Source: QHWK01 sp035315685
Lineage (GTDB): Bacteria; Acidobacteriota; Vicinamibacteria; Vicinamibacterales; CAVVIG01
Reading direction: 5' to 3'
NCBI GenBank assembly: GCA_035315685.1
Contig: DATFXR010000365.1
Coordinates: 1 to 5,297 of the forward strand
Length of the DNA: 5,297 bases
Shown here: positions 1 to 5,297 of the stretch, piece by piece
Layout: each line of letters starts with the position of its first letter
Numbering within the stretch: the stretch's first letter is position 1
Position numbers and translations under genes: made by a program
The notes under the pieces: model-generated
The model's database searches: none
What the model was told of the DNA's origin: nothing
Seen by the model: only the letters and a program-made list of their open reading frames with translations

Positions 1-575
1 TTGCCGTCGACGAAGACCTGCGCGTCCCTCGGAGCTCCCTCGATCCGCACGCCGCCATACGCCACGCCCGGCTGCGAGGTCACGTAGCTCGTGGGCGCGG
101 GAGGGGCACTAGAGGCGTACGGGTAGCCGGGAGGAGCGCTAGAGGCGTACGGGTAGTACGAGTACGGATATGGATAGGGGTAGCCGTAGTACGGATAGGG
201 ATATCCGTAGCCGTAGTACGGGTAGCCGTACCCGAATCCGACGCCGAAGCCGGCGTAGAAGCCGACGGTGATGCCCGGACGGTACGGATAGTAGTAGGGG
301 TGATACGGGTAGACGCCGACGACGCGCGGGTACACGTAACGCGGATGTCCGTACCCATAGACCGGATATCCGGGGTATCCGTGGCCCGCGACGACCGCGC
401 CGCGCGGTCCGGCGACCACCGCACCTCGCGGCCCGGCGACCACCGCGCCACGCGGTCCGGCGGCTCCTGCGGCGTGCCCGCCACCGCCACCGCGGTGCTG
501 CGCGAACGCAACCGCCGGCAGGGCGAAGGACGAAACGACAATGCAGACAATTGAGAGCGGCTTCGTGTAACTCAT
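1..575 (-). CDS. Secreted Tyr/Pro/Gly-rich PEGA-domain protein (C-terminus beyond window)
   Basis: Open from ATG at 575 to the window edge, 191 complete codons with no stop; the C-terminus is missing. An in-frame TGA at 591-593 makes this ATG the only sensible start, though no clear Shine-Dalgarno precedes it. Residues 1-25 look like a Sec signal peptide: K5, a hydrophobic core around 7-22, and AVAFA before Q26. The mature part has a Gly/His-rich stretch (26-39), three GPRGAVVA octapeptides (40-63), a tract with 29 Tyr in 78 residues (66-143), two YPYASSAPPx decapeptides (141-160), and at 171-191 the beginning of a PEGA domain (GGVRIEGAPRDAQVFVDG). PEGA domains are small beta-rich modules found in extracytoplasmic bacterial proteins, often linked to the envelope. 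The visible mature part has no Cys, Met or Lys. Function is unknown; an envelope or surface role is inferred. It is unrelated in content to the acyl-CoA cluster upstream. Confidence 0.85.
   Translation of the reverse strand, partial: MSYTKPLSIVCIVVSSFALPAVAFAQHRGGGGGHAAGAAGPRGAVVAGPRGAVVAGPRGAVVAGHGYPGYPVYGYGHPRYVYPRVVGVYPYHPYYYPYRPGITVGFYAGFGVGFGYGYPYYGYGYPYPYYGYPYPYPYSYYPYASSAPPGYPYASSAPPAPTSYVTSQPGVAYGGVRIEGAPRDAQVFVDG
96..155 (-). repeat. Two in-frame 30-nt direct repeats encoding YPYASSAPPx
   Basis: Positions 96-125 and 126-155 are near-identical 30-nt units that share the run tagaggcgtacgggta. They encode the decapeptide YPYASSAPP followed by Ala or Gly (residues 141-160), between the Tyr-rich tract and the PEGA domain. 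Differences are confined mainly to the Ser/Ala codons and the last residue, which suggests a recent duplication of a linker unit. Confidence 0.8.
147..380 (-). repeat. Low-complexity Tyr/Pro/Gly-coding tract
   Basis: Residues 66-143 of the PEGA-domain protein consist largely of GY, PY and YY steps, with 29 Tyr of 78 residues and a short Gly/Phe/Val interruption at about 101-115. At DNA level this is a quasi-repeat of TAC/TAT, CCG/CCC and GGN codons. Mixed synonymous codons indicate that the amino-acid pattern is kept under selection and is not a fresh nucleotide slippage array. Confidence 0.75.
387..458 (-). repeat. Three in-frame 24-nt tandem repeats encoding GPRGAVVA
   Basis: Three perfect peptide copies of GPRGAVVA (residues 40-63 of the secreted protein) are encoded by 24-nt units that differ only at synonymous positions, such as CGT, CGA and CGC for Arg. 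The array lies just after the signal peptide and a Gly/His-rich stretch, and probably forms an extended, basic linker. Confidence 0.85.
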
Positions 576-615
576 GGCAGACCCGACTACTCAGGCGGCT
601 TGGCTGGCACTTCTC

Positions 616-621
616 ATTCTA
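616..621 (-). promoter_or_regulatory. Possible -10 element for the PEGA-domain gene
   Basis: On the minus strand this reads TAGAAT, five of six matches to the TATAAT consensus. It would place a transcription start near 609 and leave an untranslated leader of about 33 nt before the ATG at 575. No convincing -35 hexamer is seen at the normal distance; TTCCCG at 642-647 is weak and 20 nt away. It is a plausible but unproven promoter, consistent with this gene being transcribed apart from the acyl-CoA cluster. Confidence 0.3.
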
Positions 622-666
622 ACGCAGACGGGGCTCGGCGGCGGGAAGCTGGCGATTGGGCCGAGG

Positions 667-735
667 CTGGGATCTGGGAGCTGGGGACTGGGAGAAGCGG
701 AGTCCGCGGCCCCAGCGGCCACTCCCCAGTCCCTA
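667..735. repeat. CTGGGRN heptamer array with complementary arm (intergenic inverted repeat)
   Basis: Plus-strand 667-694 consists of four consecutive heptamers: ctgggat, ctgggag, ctgggga, ctgggag. The last two (681-694) are complementary to 722-735 (ctccccagtccctag region) with one mismatch and a one-base bulge. The 27-nt loop contains a small gcgg-agt-ccgc hairpin (697-707). The distal arm includes the TAG stop of the MaoC gene (733-735). A transcript of the cluster could fold here, so it may end or stabilise the mRNA, but no U-run follows as in a classic intrinsic terminator. The rest of the 576-732 gap shows no gene. Confidence 0.6.
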
Positions 736-1197
736 GTCGCCGTTTGGGTAGTAGCGAACAATCCACTCCGCGACGCACGCCGGTTTTTCGCTGTTTTCGC
801 GCTCGACGGCGATCGCCCAGGTCACCTGAATCGCGCCGCCGGCGACTTCCTCGAATGCGCCGGCCACGATCCGGGCGCGCACCCGCGATCCTGAGACGAC
901 TGGCGCCACGAATCGCACCTTGTTCAGGCCGTAGTTGATCGCCATGCGCAGGCCGGTGAACTCGATCGCCTCGCGGAGAAACGCGCTCAACAGTGAGAGC
1001 GTGAGAAAACCGTGCGCGATGGTGGTCTTGAACGGCGATTCCGCTTTCGTCCGTGCCGCGTCCACGTGAATCCACTGCCGGTCGCCGGTTGCCTCGGCGA
1101 ACTGATCGATCTGCGCCTGTGAGATTGTCGTCCACGTGCCGACGGCAATCTCCTGGCCGACGCGATCTCCTAGCGTGCGAACGTCGAGTGTGATCAT
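733..1197 (-). CDS. MaoC/NodN-type hotdog dehydratase, probable (R)-specific enoyl-CoA hydratase
   Basis: 154 residues, the usual length for a single-hotdog MaoC protein. The hydratase motif is visible at residues 33-46 (FAEATGDRQWIHVD). Asp39 and His44 are in the D-x4-H spacing of the catalytic Asp/His pair of PhaJ-type (R)-hydratases, although the usual NP before the hydrophobic residue is replaced by QW, as is typical of the NodN branch. AHGFLTLSLL (61-70) and YGLNKVRFVAPV (89-100) are further family landmarks. It should act in the cytoplasm as a dimer, adding water to 2-enoyl-CoA to give (R)-3-hydroxyacyl-CoA; the chain length is not readable from sequence. It begins 44 nt after the multifunctional enzyme gene and is probably the last cistron of the cluster. 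The ribosome site is weak (GAGC-like), so the start is likely but not proven. The TAG stop lies inside an inverted repeat. Confidence 0.9.
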   Translation of the reverse strand: MITLDVRTLGDRVGQEIAVGTWTTISQAQIDQFAEATGDRQWIHVDAARTKAESPFKTTIAHGFLTLSLLSAFLREAIEFTGLRMAINYGLNKVRFVAPVVSGSRVRARIVAGAFEEVAGGAIQVTWAIAVERENSEKPACVAEWIVRYYPNGD

Positions 1198-1241
1198 CGA
1201 TCGCTCAGCTCGAGCCTTCGCGCTGTGTCGTGCGGACCGGC

Positions 1242-3371
1242 TTATGCGAGCGCGGGCTCGCCATAAAAGCCGCGACCTTCCGCGACGAGGCGCTCGAGCA
1301 GGGGCGCCGGTTCCCAGTAGTCGCCGAAGCGCGCGCGATACTCCTTGACCCGCGCCAGTACCGTGTCGAGCCCGATCGTCTCGGCGTAGAACATCGGTCC
1401 GCCGGTCTGCCGCGGAAAACCGAAGCCGTAGGCGTAGATCACGTCGATGTCGCCGGCGCGCGTCGCGAAACCATCCTGGAGCACGCGTGCGCCTTCGTTG
1501 CCGAGCGCCGTCGTGATCCGCGCGATTATCTCCTCATCGGCCACGGTGCGACGCGTGATGCCGCGCTTGGCCGCTTCCTCCGCGGCGATCTGGTCGACCA
1601 GCGGGTCGGGCATCCGATTGCGGCTGCCCGGCGCGTCGTACTTGTACCAGCCTGCACCGGTCTTCTGGCCGTAGCGCCCCATCTCGTAGAGTCGATCCGG
1701 CACCGCCGACTGCGGCCCTTCGGCGCGTGATTTTCCGATCGACGCGAGATACTGCCGGATTCGCGCGCCGACGTCGATGCCGGCGATGTCCTGCATGCCG
1801 AACGGCCCCACCGGCAGTCCGAAGCCGGTCAGCACGCGATCGATCTGCTCGACGCTCGCGCCTTCTTCGAGCAGCAGGTAGGCCTCGCGCATGTAGTAGG
1901 CGAGCATGCGGTTGGCGACGAACCCGAAACAGTTGCCGACGACGACGCCGACCTTGCCGAGCCGCTTCGCCAGCTTCAGCGACGAGGCGATTACTTCCTT
2001 GCTCGTGTCGCGGCCGCGGACGATCTCGAGAAGCTTCATCACGTTCGCCGGGCTGAAGTAGTGATGGCCGAGCACCTGCGCCGGCCGCCCGCTCGCCTGC
2101 GCGAACTGATCGATGTCGAGCGTCGACGAATTCGACGCCAGGATGCAGTCGGGCCGCGACACCGTGCCGAGCTCGGCGAACGTCCGCTTCTTCAGGTCGA
2201 TGTTCTCGAACACCGCTTCGGTGACGATGTCGACCTGATCGAAGCCGTCGTAGGTGAGCGTCGGCGTGATGAGCGCCATGGTCTTCTCGACCTGCTCGTG
2301 CGTCATCTTGCCCTTCGACATCGTCACGTCGTAGTTCTTGCGGATCGTCGCAAGACCGCGGTCGAGCGCCGCCTGATCGACCTCCTTCAGCAGCACCGGA
2401 ATCCCGGCGTTCGCGTAGTTCATCGCAATCCCGCCGCCCATCGTTCCCGCGCCGACCACCGCGGCGCGCCTGATGTCGCGCGTCGGCGTGTCCTTCGGGA
2501 TGTCGGGCACTTTCGCGGCTTCGCGCTCGGCGAAGAACAGATGCCTGAGCGCCTTCGACTCGGTCGAGACAACGCATTGCGCGAACAGCTCGCGCTCGCG
2601 CTCCGAGCCCTTGTCGAACCCGTTCTGGATGCCCGCTTCGATCGCATCGACGACGGCAAACGGTGCGCGCATCCCACGCGCCGTCTTTTTCAGCGCCGTG
2701 CGGACCGCGGCGACCGCCTCGTGCGATGCGCTCGCCGCGTCCGCGTGCGGCACCTCACGGCTCTTGCGGATCTCGTGCGCGGCGGCTTTGGCCTTCGCGA
2801 AGGCGATCGCGCCGGCGAGCAGATCGCCCTCGACGATCTGGTCGACGATGCCGGCGGCCTGTGCTTTCGAGGCGGATACCGGCCTGCCGTCGGTGCACAT
2901 CTCGAGCGCCAGCCTCGTGCCGGCCAGGCGCGGCAGACGCTGCGTGCCACCGGCACCGGGGATGATGCCGAGGAGCACTTCGGGCTGGCCGACCTTCGCG
3001 TCCTTTGCCGCGACGCGGAAGTGACAGGCCTGCGCCACTTCGAGTCCGCCGCCGAGCGCGTTGCCGTGAATCGCGGCGACGAGCGGCTTGGCCGCGTCTT
3101 CCATCCGCCGCAGCAACGCGTGGGTGCCGGCCGATCGCGCGAATGAATCCTCTTTCGTCTTCAACGAGTCGAAGACCTTGATGTCGGCGCCCGCGATGAA
3201 CGTCGTGCCGGCGCCGATCAGGACGATCGCATCGGCTGCGGCGTCTGCGGTCGCGCGCTGCACCGCCTGATCGATGCCCTCCCAGACCGCCGGACTCAGC
3301 GCGTTGACCGGCGGATTGTCGATCGTGACGACCGCAACCCGATCCTTGACCTCGTAGTTCACGAGCGGCAT
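1242..3371 (-). CDS. Bifunctional enoyl-CoA hydratase/3-hydroxyacyl-CoA dehydrogenase (FadJ/FadB-type beta-oxidation alpha subunit)
   Basis: 709 residues, close to FadJ and peroxisomal MFE-1 length. The crotonase domain (about 1-190) has oxyanion-hole segments FIAGADIK (58-65) and NALGGG (104-109), and both catalytic glutamates, E111 (GGGLE) and E131 (GQPE). The NAD-binding domain starts at about 302 with GAGTMG (307-312). The dehydrogenase residues are S415/S416 in ASNSSTL, H437 in GHHYFSP, E449 and N487 in FVANR. A C-terminal dehydrogenase repeat follows (about 490-709, with GRYGQKTGAGWYKYD). It hydrates trans-2-enoyl-CoA to (S)-3-hydroxyacyl-CoA and oxidises it with NAD+ in the cytoplasm. 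The start at 3371 is chosen because AGGAG lies just upstream and crotonase homology begins there; the frame stays open to 3518, but that part overlaps the thioesterase. A partner thiolase is not in the window. Assignment to FadJ or FadB proper is uncertain. Confidence 0.95.
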   Translation of the reverse strand: MPLVNYEVKDRVAVVTIDNPPVNALSPAVWEGIDQAVQRATADAAADAIVLIGAGTTFIAGADIKVFDSLKTKEDSFARSAGTHALLRRMEDAAKPLVAAIHGNALGGGLEVAQACHFRVAAKDAKVGQPEVLLGIIPGAGGTQRLPRLAGTRLALEMCTDGRPVSASKAQAAGIVDQIVEGDLLAGAIAFAKAKAAAHEIRKSREVPHADAASASHEAVAAVRTALKKTARGMRAPFAVVDAIEAGIQNGFDKGSERERELFAQCVVSTESKALRHLFFAEREAAKVPDIPKDTPTRDIRRAAVVGAGTMGGGIAMNYANAGIPVLLKEVDQAALDRGLATIRKNYDVTMSKGKMTHEQVEKTMALITPTLTYDGFDQVDIVTEAVFENIDLKKRTFAELGTVSRPDCILASNSSTLDIDQFAQASGRPAQVLGHHYFSPANVMKLLEIVRGRDTSKEVIASSLKLAKRLGKVGVVVGNCFGFVANRMLAYYMREAYLLLEEGASVEQIDRVLTGFGLPVGPFGMQDIAGIDVGARIRQYLASIGKSRAEGPQSAVPDRLYEMGRYGQKTGAGWYKYDAPGSRNRMPDPLVDQIAAEEAAKRGITRRTVADEEIIARITTALGNEGARVLQDGFATRAGDIDVIYAYGFGFPRQTGGPMFYAETIGLDTVLARVKEYRARFGDYWEPAPLLERLVAEGRGFYGEPALA

Positions 3372-3375
3372 AGGA

Positions 3376-3380
3376 CTCCT
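3376..3380 (-). promoter_or_regulatory. Shine-Dalgarno of the bifunctional enzyme, overlapping the thioesterase stop
   Basis: The minus strand reads TAGGAG-TCCT-ATG. AGGAG is a strong Shine-Dalgarno with a short 4-nt spacer to the ATG at 3371, and its first two bases are the last two of the thioesterase TAG stop. This fixes the start of the downstream gene and suggests that a terminating ribosome can re-initiate, coupling the two proteins. Confidence 0.75.
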
Positions 3381-3849
3381 ATGGTTCGAGGGTGCCCCGC
3401 GGCGCCTCGACGATGATGCAGGTCGTCGTGCCGTGCGCGTACAGCTTGCCGTTGCGATCGACGATGCGGCCTTCGGACGTCGCGGTGCGTCCGCCGACGT
3501 GCACGACGCGCGCTTCACAGCGCAGCTGGCCGACTTCCTTCGTGATCGGACGTGTGAGGTTGACCTTGAGCTCGAGCGTCGTGAACCGGCGGCCGGCCGG
3601 CATCGCCGAATTGATCGCGCAGCCGAGCGCGGTGTCGAGAATCGTCGCCGCGAAGCCGCCGTGCGCGACGCCGGTGCCGTTGTAGAACCGCTCCTCGCAC
3701 TGCGCGGTGAAGATGACGTGCCCGGCTTCGACTTCGGCCAGGCGGATGCCGAGCAGGTCGATCATCGGCGGCGGCGGCATCTCGCCGGCGAGCATCTTCC
3801 GGAAGAACTCGAGGCCGCTCATCGTGCGGCGCGCTTCGACGTGGGTCAT
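3379..3849 (-). CDS. PaaI-type hotdog acyl-CoA thioesterase
   Basis: 156 residues, a single hotdog domain of normal PaaI-family length. The family motif is clear: NGTGVAHGG (57-65) followed by ATILDTALG (68-76). His63 and Gly64/65 sit at the oxyanion/substrate site and Asp72 is at the position of the catalytic acid in PaaI. TLELKVNLTRPI (81-92) and the closing beta strands match the fold. It should hydrolyse acyl- or aryl-acyl-CoA in the cytoplasm to free acid and CoA. Next to an acyl-CoA ligase and a beta-oxidation enzyme, it would release CoA from dead-end or excess esters. ATG at 3849 is chosen because it overlaps the ligase TGA as ATGA; a second ATG at 3822 (Met10, MSGLEFFRKML) is where many relatives appear to start and cannot be excluded, since neither has a strong ribosome site. 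Exact substrate unknown. Confidence 0.92.
   Translation of the reverse strand: MTHVEARRTMSGLEFFRKMLAGEMPPPPMIDLLGIRLAEVEAGHVIFTAQCEERFYNGTGVAHGGFAATILDTALGCAINSAMPAGRRFTTLELKVNLTRPITKEVGQLRCEARVVHVGGRTATSEGRIVDRNGKLYAHGTTTCIIVEAPRGTLEP
3846..3849 (-). other. ATGA stop-start overlap (translational coupling)
   Basis: The TGA that ends the acyl-CoA ligase (3848-3846) and the ATG that starts the thioesterase (3849-3847) share bases in the four-base ATGA. No strong Shine-Dalgarno precedes this ATG, so translation of the thioesterase probably depends on ribosomes finishing the ligase. Confidence 0.75.
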
Positions 3850-5297
3850 GACCGGGTGGCGGCAGCGGTCGCGTGTTCTTCTCGCAGCACGCGGTAGAGG
3901 ATCTTGCCGACGGCACTCATCGGCAGCGTCTCGCGGACCTCGACGGCGCGCGGTACCTTGTAGTCGGTGAGGCTGGTCTTGCAGAACGCGATGATCTCGT
4001 CGGGGGTGGCGCCCGCGCCCGGCTTGAACGCGATGCACGCCTTCACTGTCTCGCCGTGATACGCGTCCGGCACGCCGATCACCGCCGCGAGCCGCACCGC
4101 AGGATGCGAGTACAGCACCGACTCCACCTCGGACGGGTAGACGTTGAAGCCGTCGACGATGATGAGATCCTTCTTGCGCTGGACGATCGTCGAGAACCCG
4201 TCGGCGTCCATCGTGCCGATGTCGCCGGTGTGGAACCAGATCCGGCCGTCGGCGTCCGCGCGCAGCACGCGCGCGCTCTCGTCCGGCTTGTTCCAATAGC
4301 CTTTCATCACCTGCGGCCCGGAGATGCACAGCTCGCCGGCCGCGCCGACCGGGACCTCGTGCGTGCCGGTCTCGACGTCCACGACTTTCATGTCGGTGTC
4401 TGGAATCGGCAAGCCGATCGTTCCGAGCTTCCGCATCGCGAGCTGGGGCGTGGAATGGGTCACCGGTGAGGTTTCCGAGAGCCCGTAGCCTTCCGTCAGC
4501 GGGCGCCCGATCGTGCGCTCCCACGCCTCCATCACTTCGACCGGGCACGGCGCGCCGCCGCTGTTGTAATGGCGCACCCGATCGAGGCCGAACTCGCGGA
4601 CCTGCGGATGATTGAGGAGCGACACGAACACGGTCGGCACCGCGGGGAAGTAGGTCGGGCGGAACTGCTTGATCGAGGCGAGCACGGCCTCGGGGTCGTA
4701 CTTCGGATGGATCACCTGCAGCGCGCCGATCCACAACCCCATCATCATGCAGACCGAGAACGCGTAGATGTGGAAGTACGGGATGACGACGAGATAACGT
4801 TCTTCGCCGCTGAAGATGTAGGCGGGGTTCGTCCAGGCGATCGTCTGCACGACGTTCGCGAAGATGTTCTGGTGCGTCAGCATCGCCCCTTTCGGGGTCC
4901 CGGTCGTCCCGCCGGTGTACTGGAGGACCGCGAGGTCGTCCGGCCCGATCTGCACGGTGTCAGACCGGCGTCGGACAGGTGTCGGACCGGTGTCTGACAC
5001 CAGGTCGGCGAGGGACTGGATGCCGTCGAGGCGCGGCGGCGGCGCGGCGGCGGCTGAGTATTCTGCAACCGAGGTGACGATGATCTGCTCGATGGTGGTC
5101 TGCGGACGAACTTTCTGGACCATCGGCGCGAGCGCGTCGAGCGTGATCAGCACTCGCGGCGTCGAGTCGGTCGCGATGACCAGGAACTCGCGTTCCGTAT
5201 AGCTCGGATTGACGTTCACGATGACCGCGCCCAGCCGCAGGATCGCGAAGGCCGCGATGATGTACTGCGGGCAGTTGGGCAGCATGATCGCGACGCG
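3846..5297 (-). CDS. fadD: Long-chain fatty acid-CoA ligase, FadD type (N-terminus beyond window)
   Basis: 483 residues are visible (RVAI then MLPNCPQY onward). The frame is open through the edge, and roughly 75-80 N-terminal residues are missing judged by FadD length. The Met at 5285 is internal: DRVAIMLPN is a family motif. Counting from that Met, the sequence shows the ATP-binding loop YTGGTTGTPKG (123-133), the adenylate motif EGYGLSETSP (265-274), TGD with Asp355, the FACS-type signature DLIIVDGFNVYPSEVE (373-388) and the C-terminal lysine K461 in LPMSAVGKILYR. These are the full set of ANL-superfamily catalytic elements. It converts a fatty acid, ATP and CoA to acyl-CoA, AMP and pyrophosphate, probably at the inner membrane face, and feeds the downstream enzymes. 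Oddity: residues 96-110 (VSDTGPTPVRRRSDT) are encoded wholly by a 46-nt repeat. Chain-length preference cannot be read, and a medium-chain or aryl acid ligase is possible. Confidence 0.93.
   Translation of the reverse strand, partial: RVAIMLPNCPQYIIAAFAILRLGAVIVNVNPSYTEREFLVIATDSTPRVLITLDALAPMVQKVRPQTTIEQIIVTSVAEYSAAAAPPPRLDGIQSLADLVSDTGPTPVRRRSDTVQIGPDDLAVLQYTGGTTGTPKGAMLTHQNIFANVVQTIAWTNPAYIFSGEERYLVVIPYFHIYAFSVCMMMGLWIGALQVIHPKYDPEAVLASIKQFRPTYFPAVPTVFVSLLNHPQVREFGLDRVRHYNSGGAPCPVEVMEAWERTIGRPLTEGYGLSETSPVTHSTPQLAMRKLGTIGLPIPDTDMKVVDVETGTHEVPVGAAGELCISGPQVMKGYWNKPDESARVLRADADGRIWFHTGDIGTMDADGFSTIVQRKKDLIIVDGFNVYPSEVESVLYSHPAVRLAAVIGVPDAYHGETVKACIAFKPGAGATPDEIIAFCKTSLTDYKVPRAVEVRETLPMSAVGKILYRVLREEHATAAATRS
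4956..5001. repeat. Four-copy 11-nt tandem repeat with terminal inverted arms, inside fadD
   Basis: Plus strand shows ggtgtcagacc, ggcgtcggaca, ggtgtcggacc and ggtgtctgaca followed by cc: four 11-nt units of consensus GGYGTCNGACM (4956-4999). Each unit is itself nearly palindromic. The outer ten bases, ggtgtcagac (4956-4965) and gtctgacacc (4992-5001), are perfect inverted complements. Read in the ligase frame, the element encodes 15 residues between a variable linker and the ATP-binding loop, without breaking the frame. It resembles small REP-like palindromic intergenic repeats; that classification is an inference. Confidence 0.75.

Noticed and set aside
387..458. Possible CRISPR-like array from the regular 24-nt repeats
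   Set aside because: There are no spacers; the units are directly adjacent, in frame and encode a repeated octapeptide.
80..550. 156-codon minus-strand Thr/Arg/Ser-rich frame overlapping the PEGA-domain gene
   Set aside because: It is a shifted reading of the Tyr/Pro/Gly repeat codons. The frame starting at 575 has a proper signal peptide and PEGA motif and stays open to the edge.
681..735. Classic intrinsic terminator after the MaoC-like gene
   Set aside because: The hairpin is imperfect with a 27-nt loop, and no run of U follows on the minus strand, so it is kept only as a repeat with possible 3'-end function.
300..938. Plus-strand open frames across the PEGA gene start and the intergenic gap (300-554, 574-894, 600-938)
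   Set aside because: They are antisense to the signal-peptide/repeat region or to the MaoC-like gene, show no conserved features, and their ends depend on GC-rich chance openness.
614..1135. 173-codon minus-strand frame overlapping the MaoC-like gene
   Set aside because: It is a shifted frame of the MaoC-like gene that continues into the intergenic repeat. It has no domain pattern, whereas the other frame has a complete hotdog signature.
2061..3146. 361-codon plus-strand open frame opposite the bifunctional enzyme gene
   Set aside because: It is fully antisense to a gene with intact catalytic motifs, its product is Arg-rich with no recognisable domain, and long antisense frames are expected in GC-rich coding DNA.
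3372..3518. N-terminal extension of the bifunctional enzyme to an ATG at 3518
   Set aside because: The extra residues are an out-of-frame reading of the thioesterase 3' end. The crotonase domain begins at the ATG at 3371, which has its own AGGAG.
3379..4734. 451-codon minus-strand frame that includes the thioesterase
   Set aside because: Only the last 156 codons have family homology. The upstream part is an Arg/Ala-rich out-of-frame reading of the ligase gene, so the start is placed at 3849.

Overview
The window is high-GC DNA (by eye about two thirds G+C) from a bacterium. All five genes I can support lie on the minus strand, so gene order runs from the right edge to the left edge. GC-rich codon use, a fatty-acid degradation cluster and a secreted tyrosine/proline-rich PEGA-domain protein would suit a soil-type Acidobacteriota (for example Vicinamibacteria) or a similar high-GC lineage. 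This is only an inference, because nothing here is a phylogenetic marker.

Right to centre (5297 to 733): a compact acyl-CoA metabolism cluster. It opens with a FadD-type acyl-CoA ligase, cut at its N-terminus by the window edge. Next comes a PaaI-type hotdog thioesterase whose ATG overlaps the ligase TGA by 4 nt. A fused enoyl-CoA hydratase/3-hydroxyacyl-CoA dehydrogenase follows after 7 nt, with a Shine-Dalgarno that overlaps the thioesterase stop. After a further 44 nt comes a MaoC/NodN-type hotdog hydratase. Together they would activate a fatty or aryl-aliphatic acid to its CoA ester, hydrate and oxidise the 2-enoyl-CoA, hydrolyse surplus CoA esters and handle (R)-hydroxyacyl or related intermediates. 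Acyl-CoA dehydrogenase and thiolase are not in the window.

Left (732 to 1): a 157-nt intergenic stretch holds a heptamer tandem/inverted repeat and a possible -10 element. It is followed by the start of a secreted, low-complexity Tyr/Pro/Gly-rich protein that runs into a PEGA domain and is cut off by the left edge. This gene is probably transcribed separately from the acyl-CoA cluster.

The most unusual structures are two repeats. One is a four-copy 11-nt tandem of GGYGTCNGACM type inside the ligase gene, which appears to have added about 15 codons in frame just before the ATP-binding loop. The other is a CTGGGRN heptamer array whose complementary arm supplies the stop codon of the MaoC gene. 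I see no RNA genes, CRISPR array, transposase or phage genes, and no complete undescribed system.
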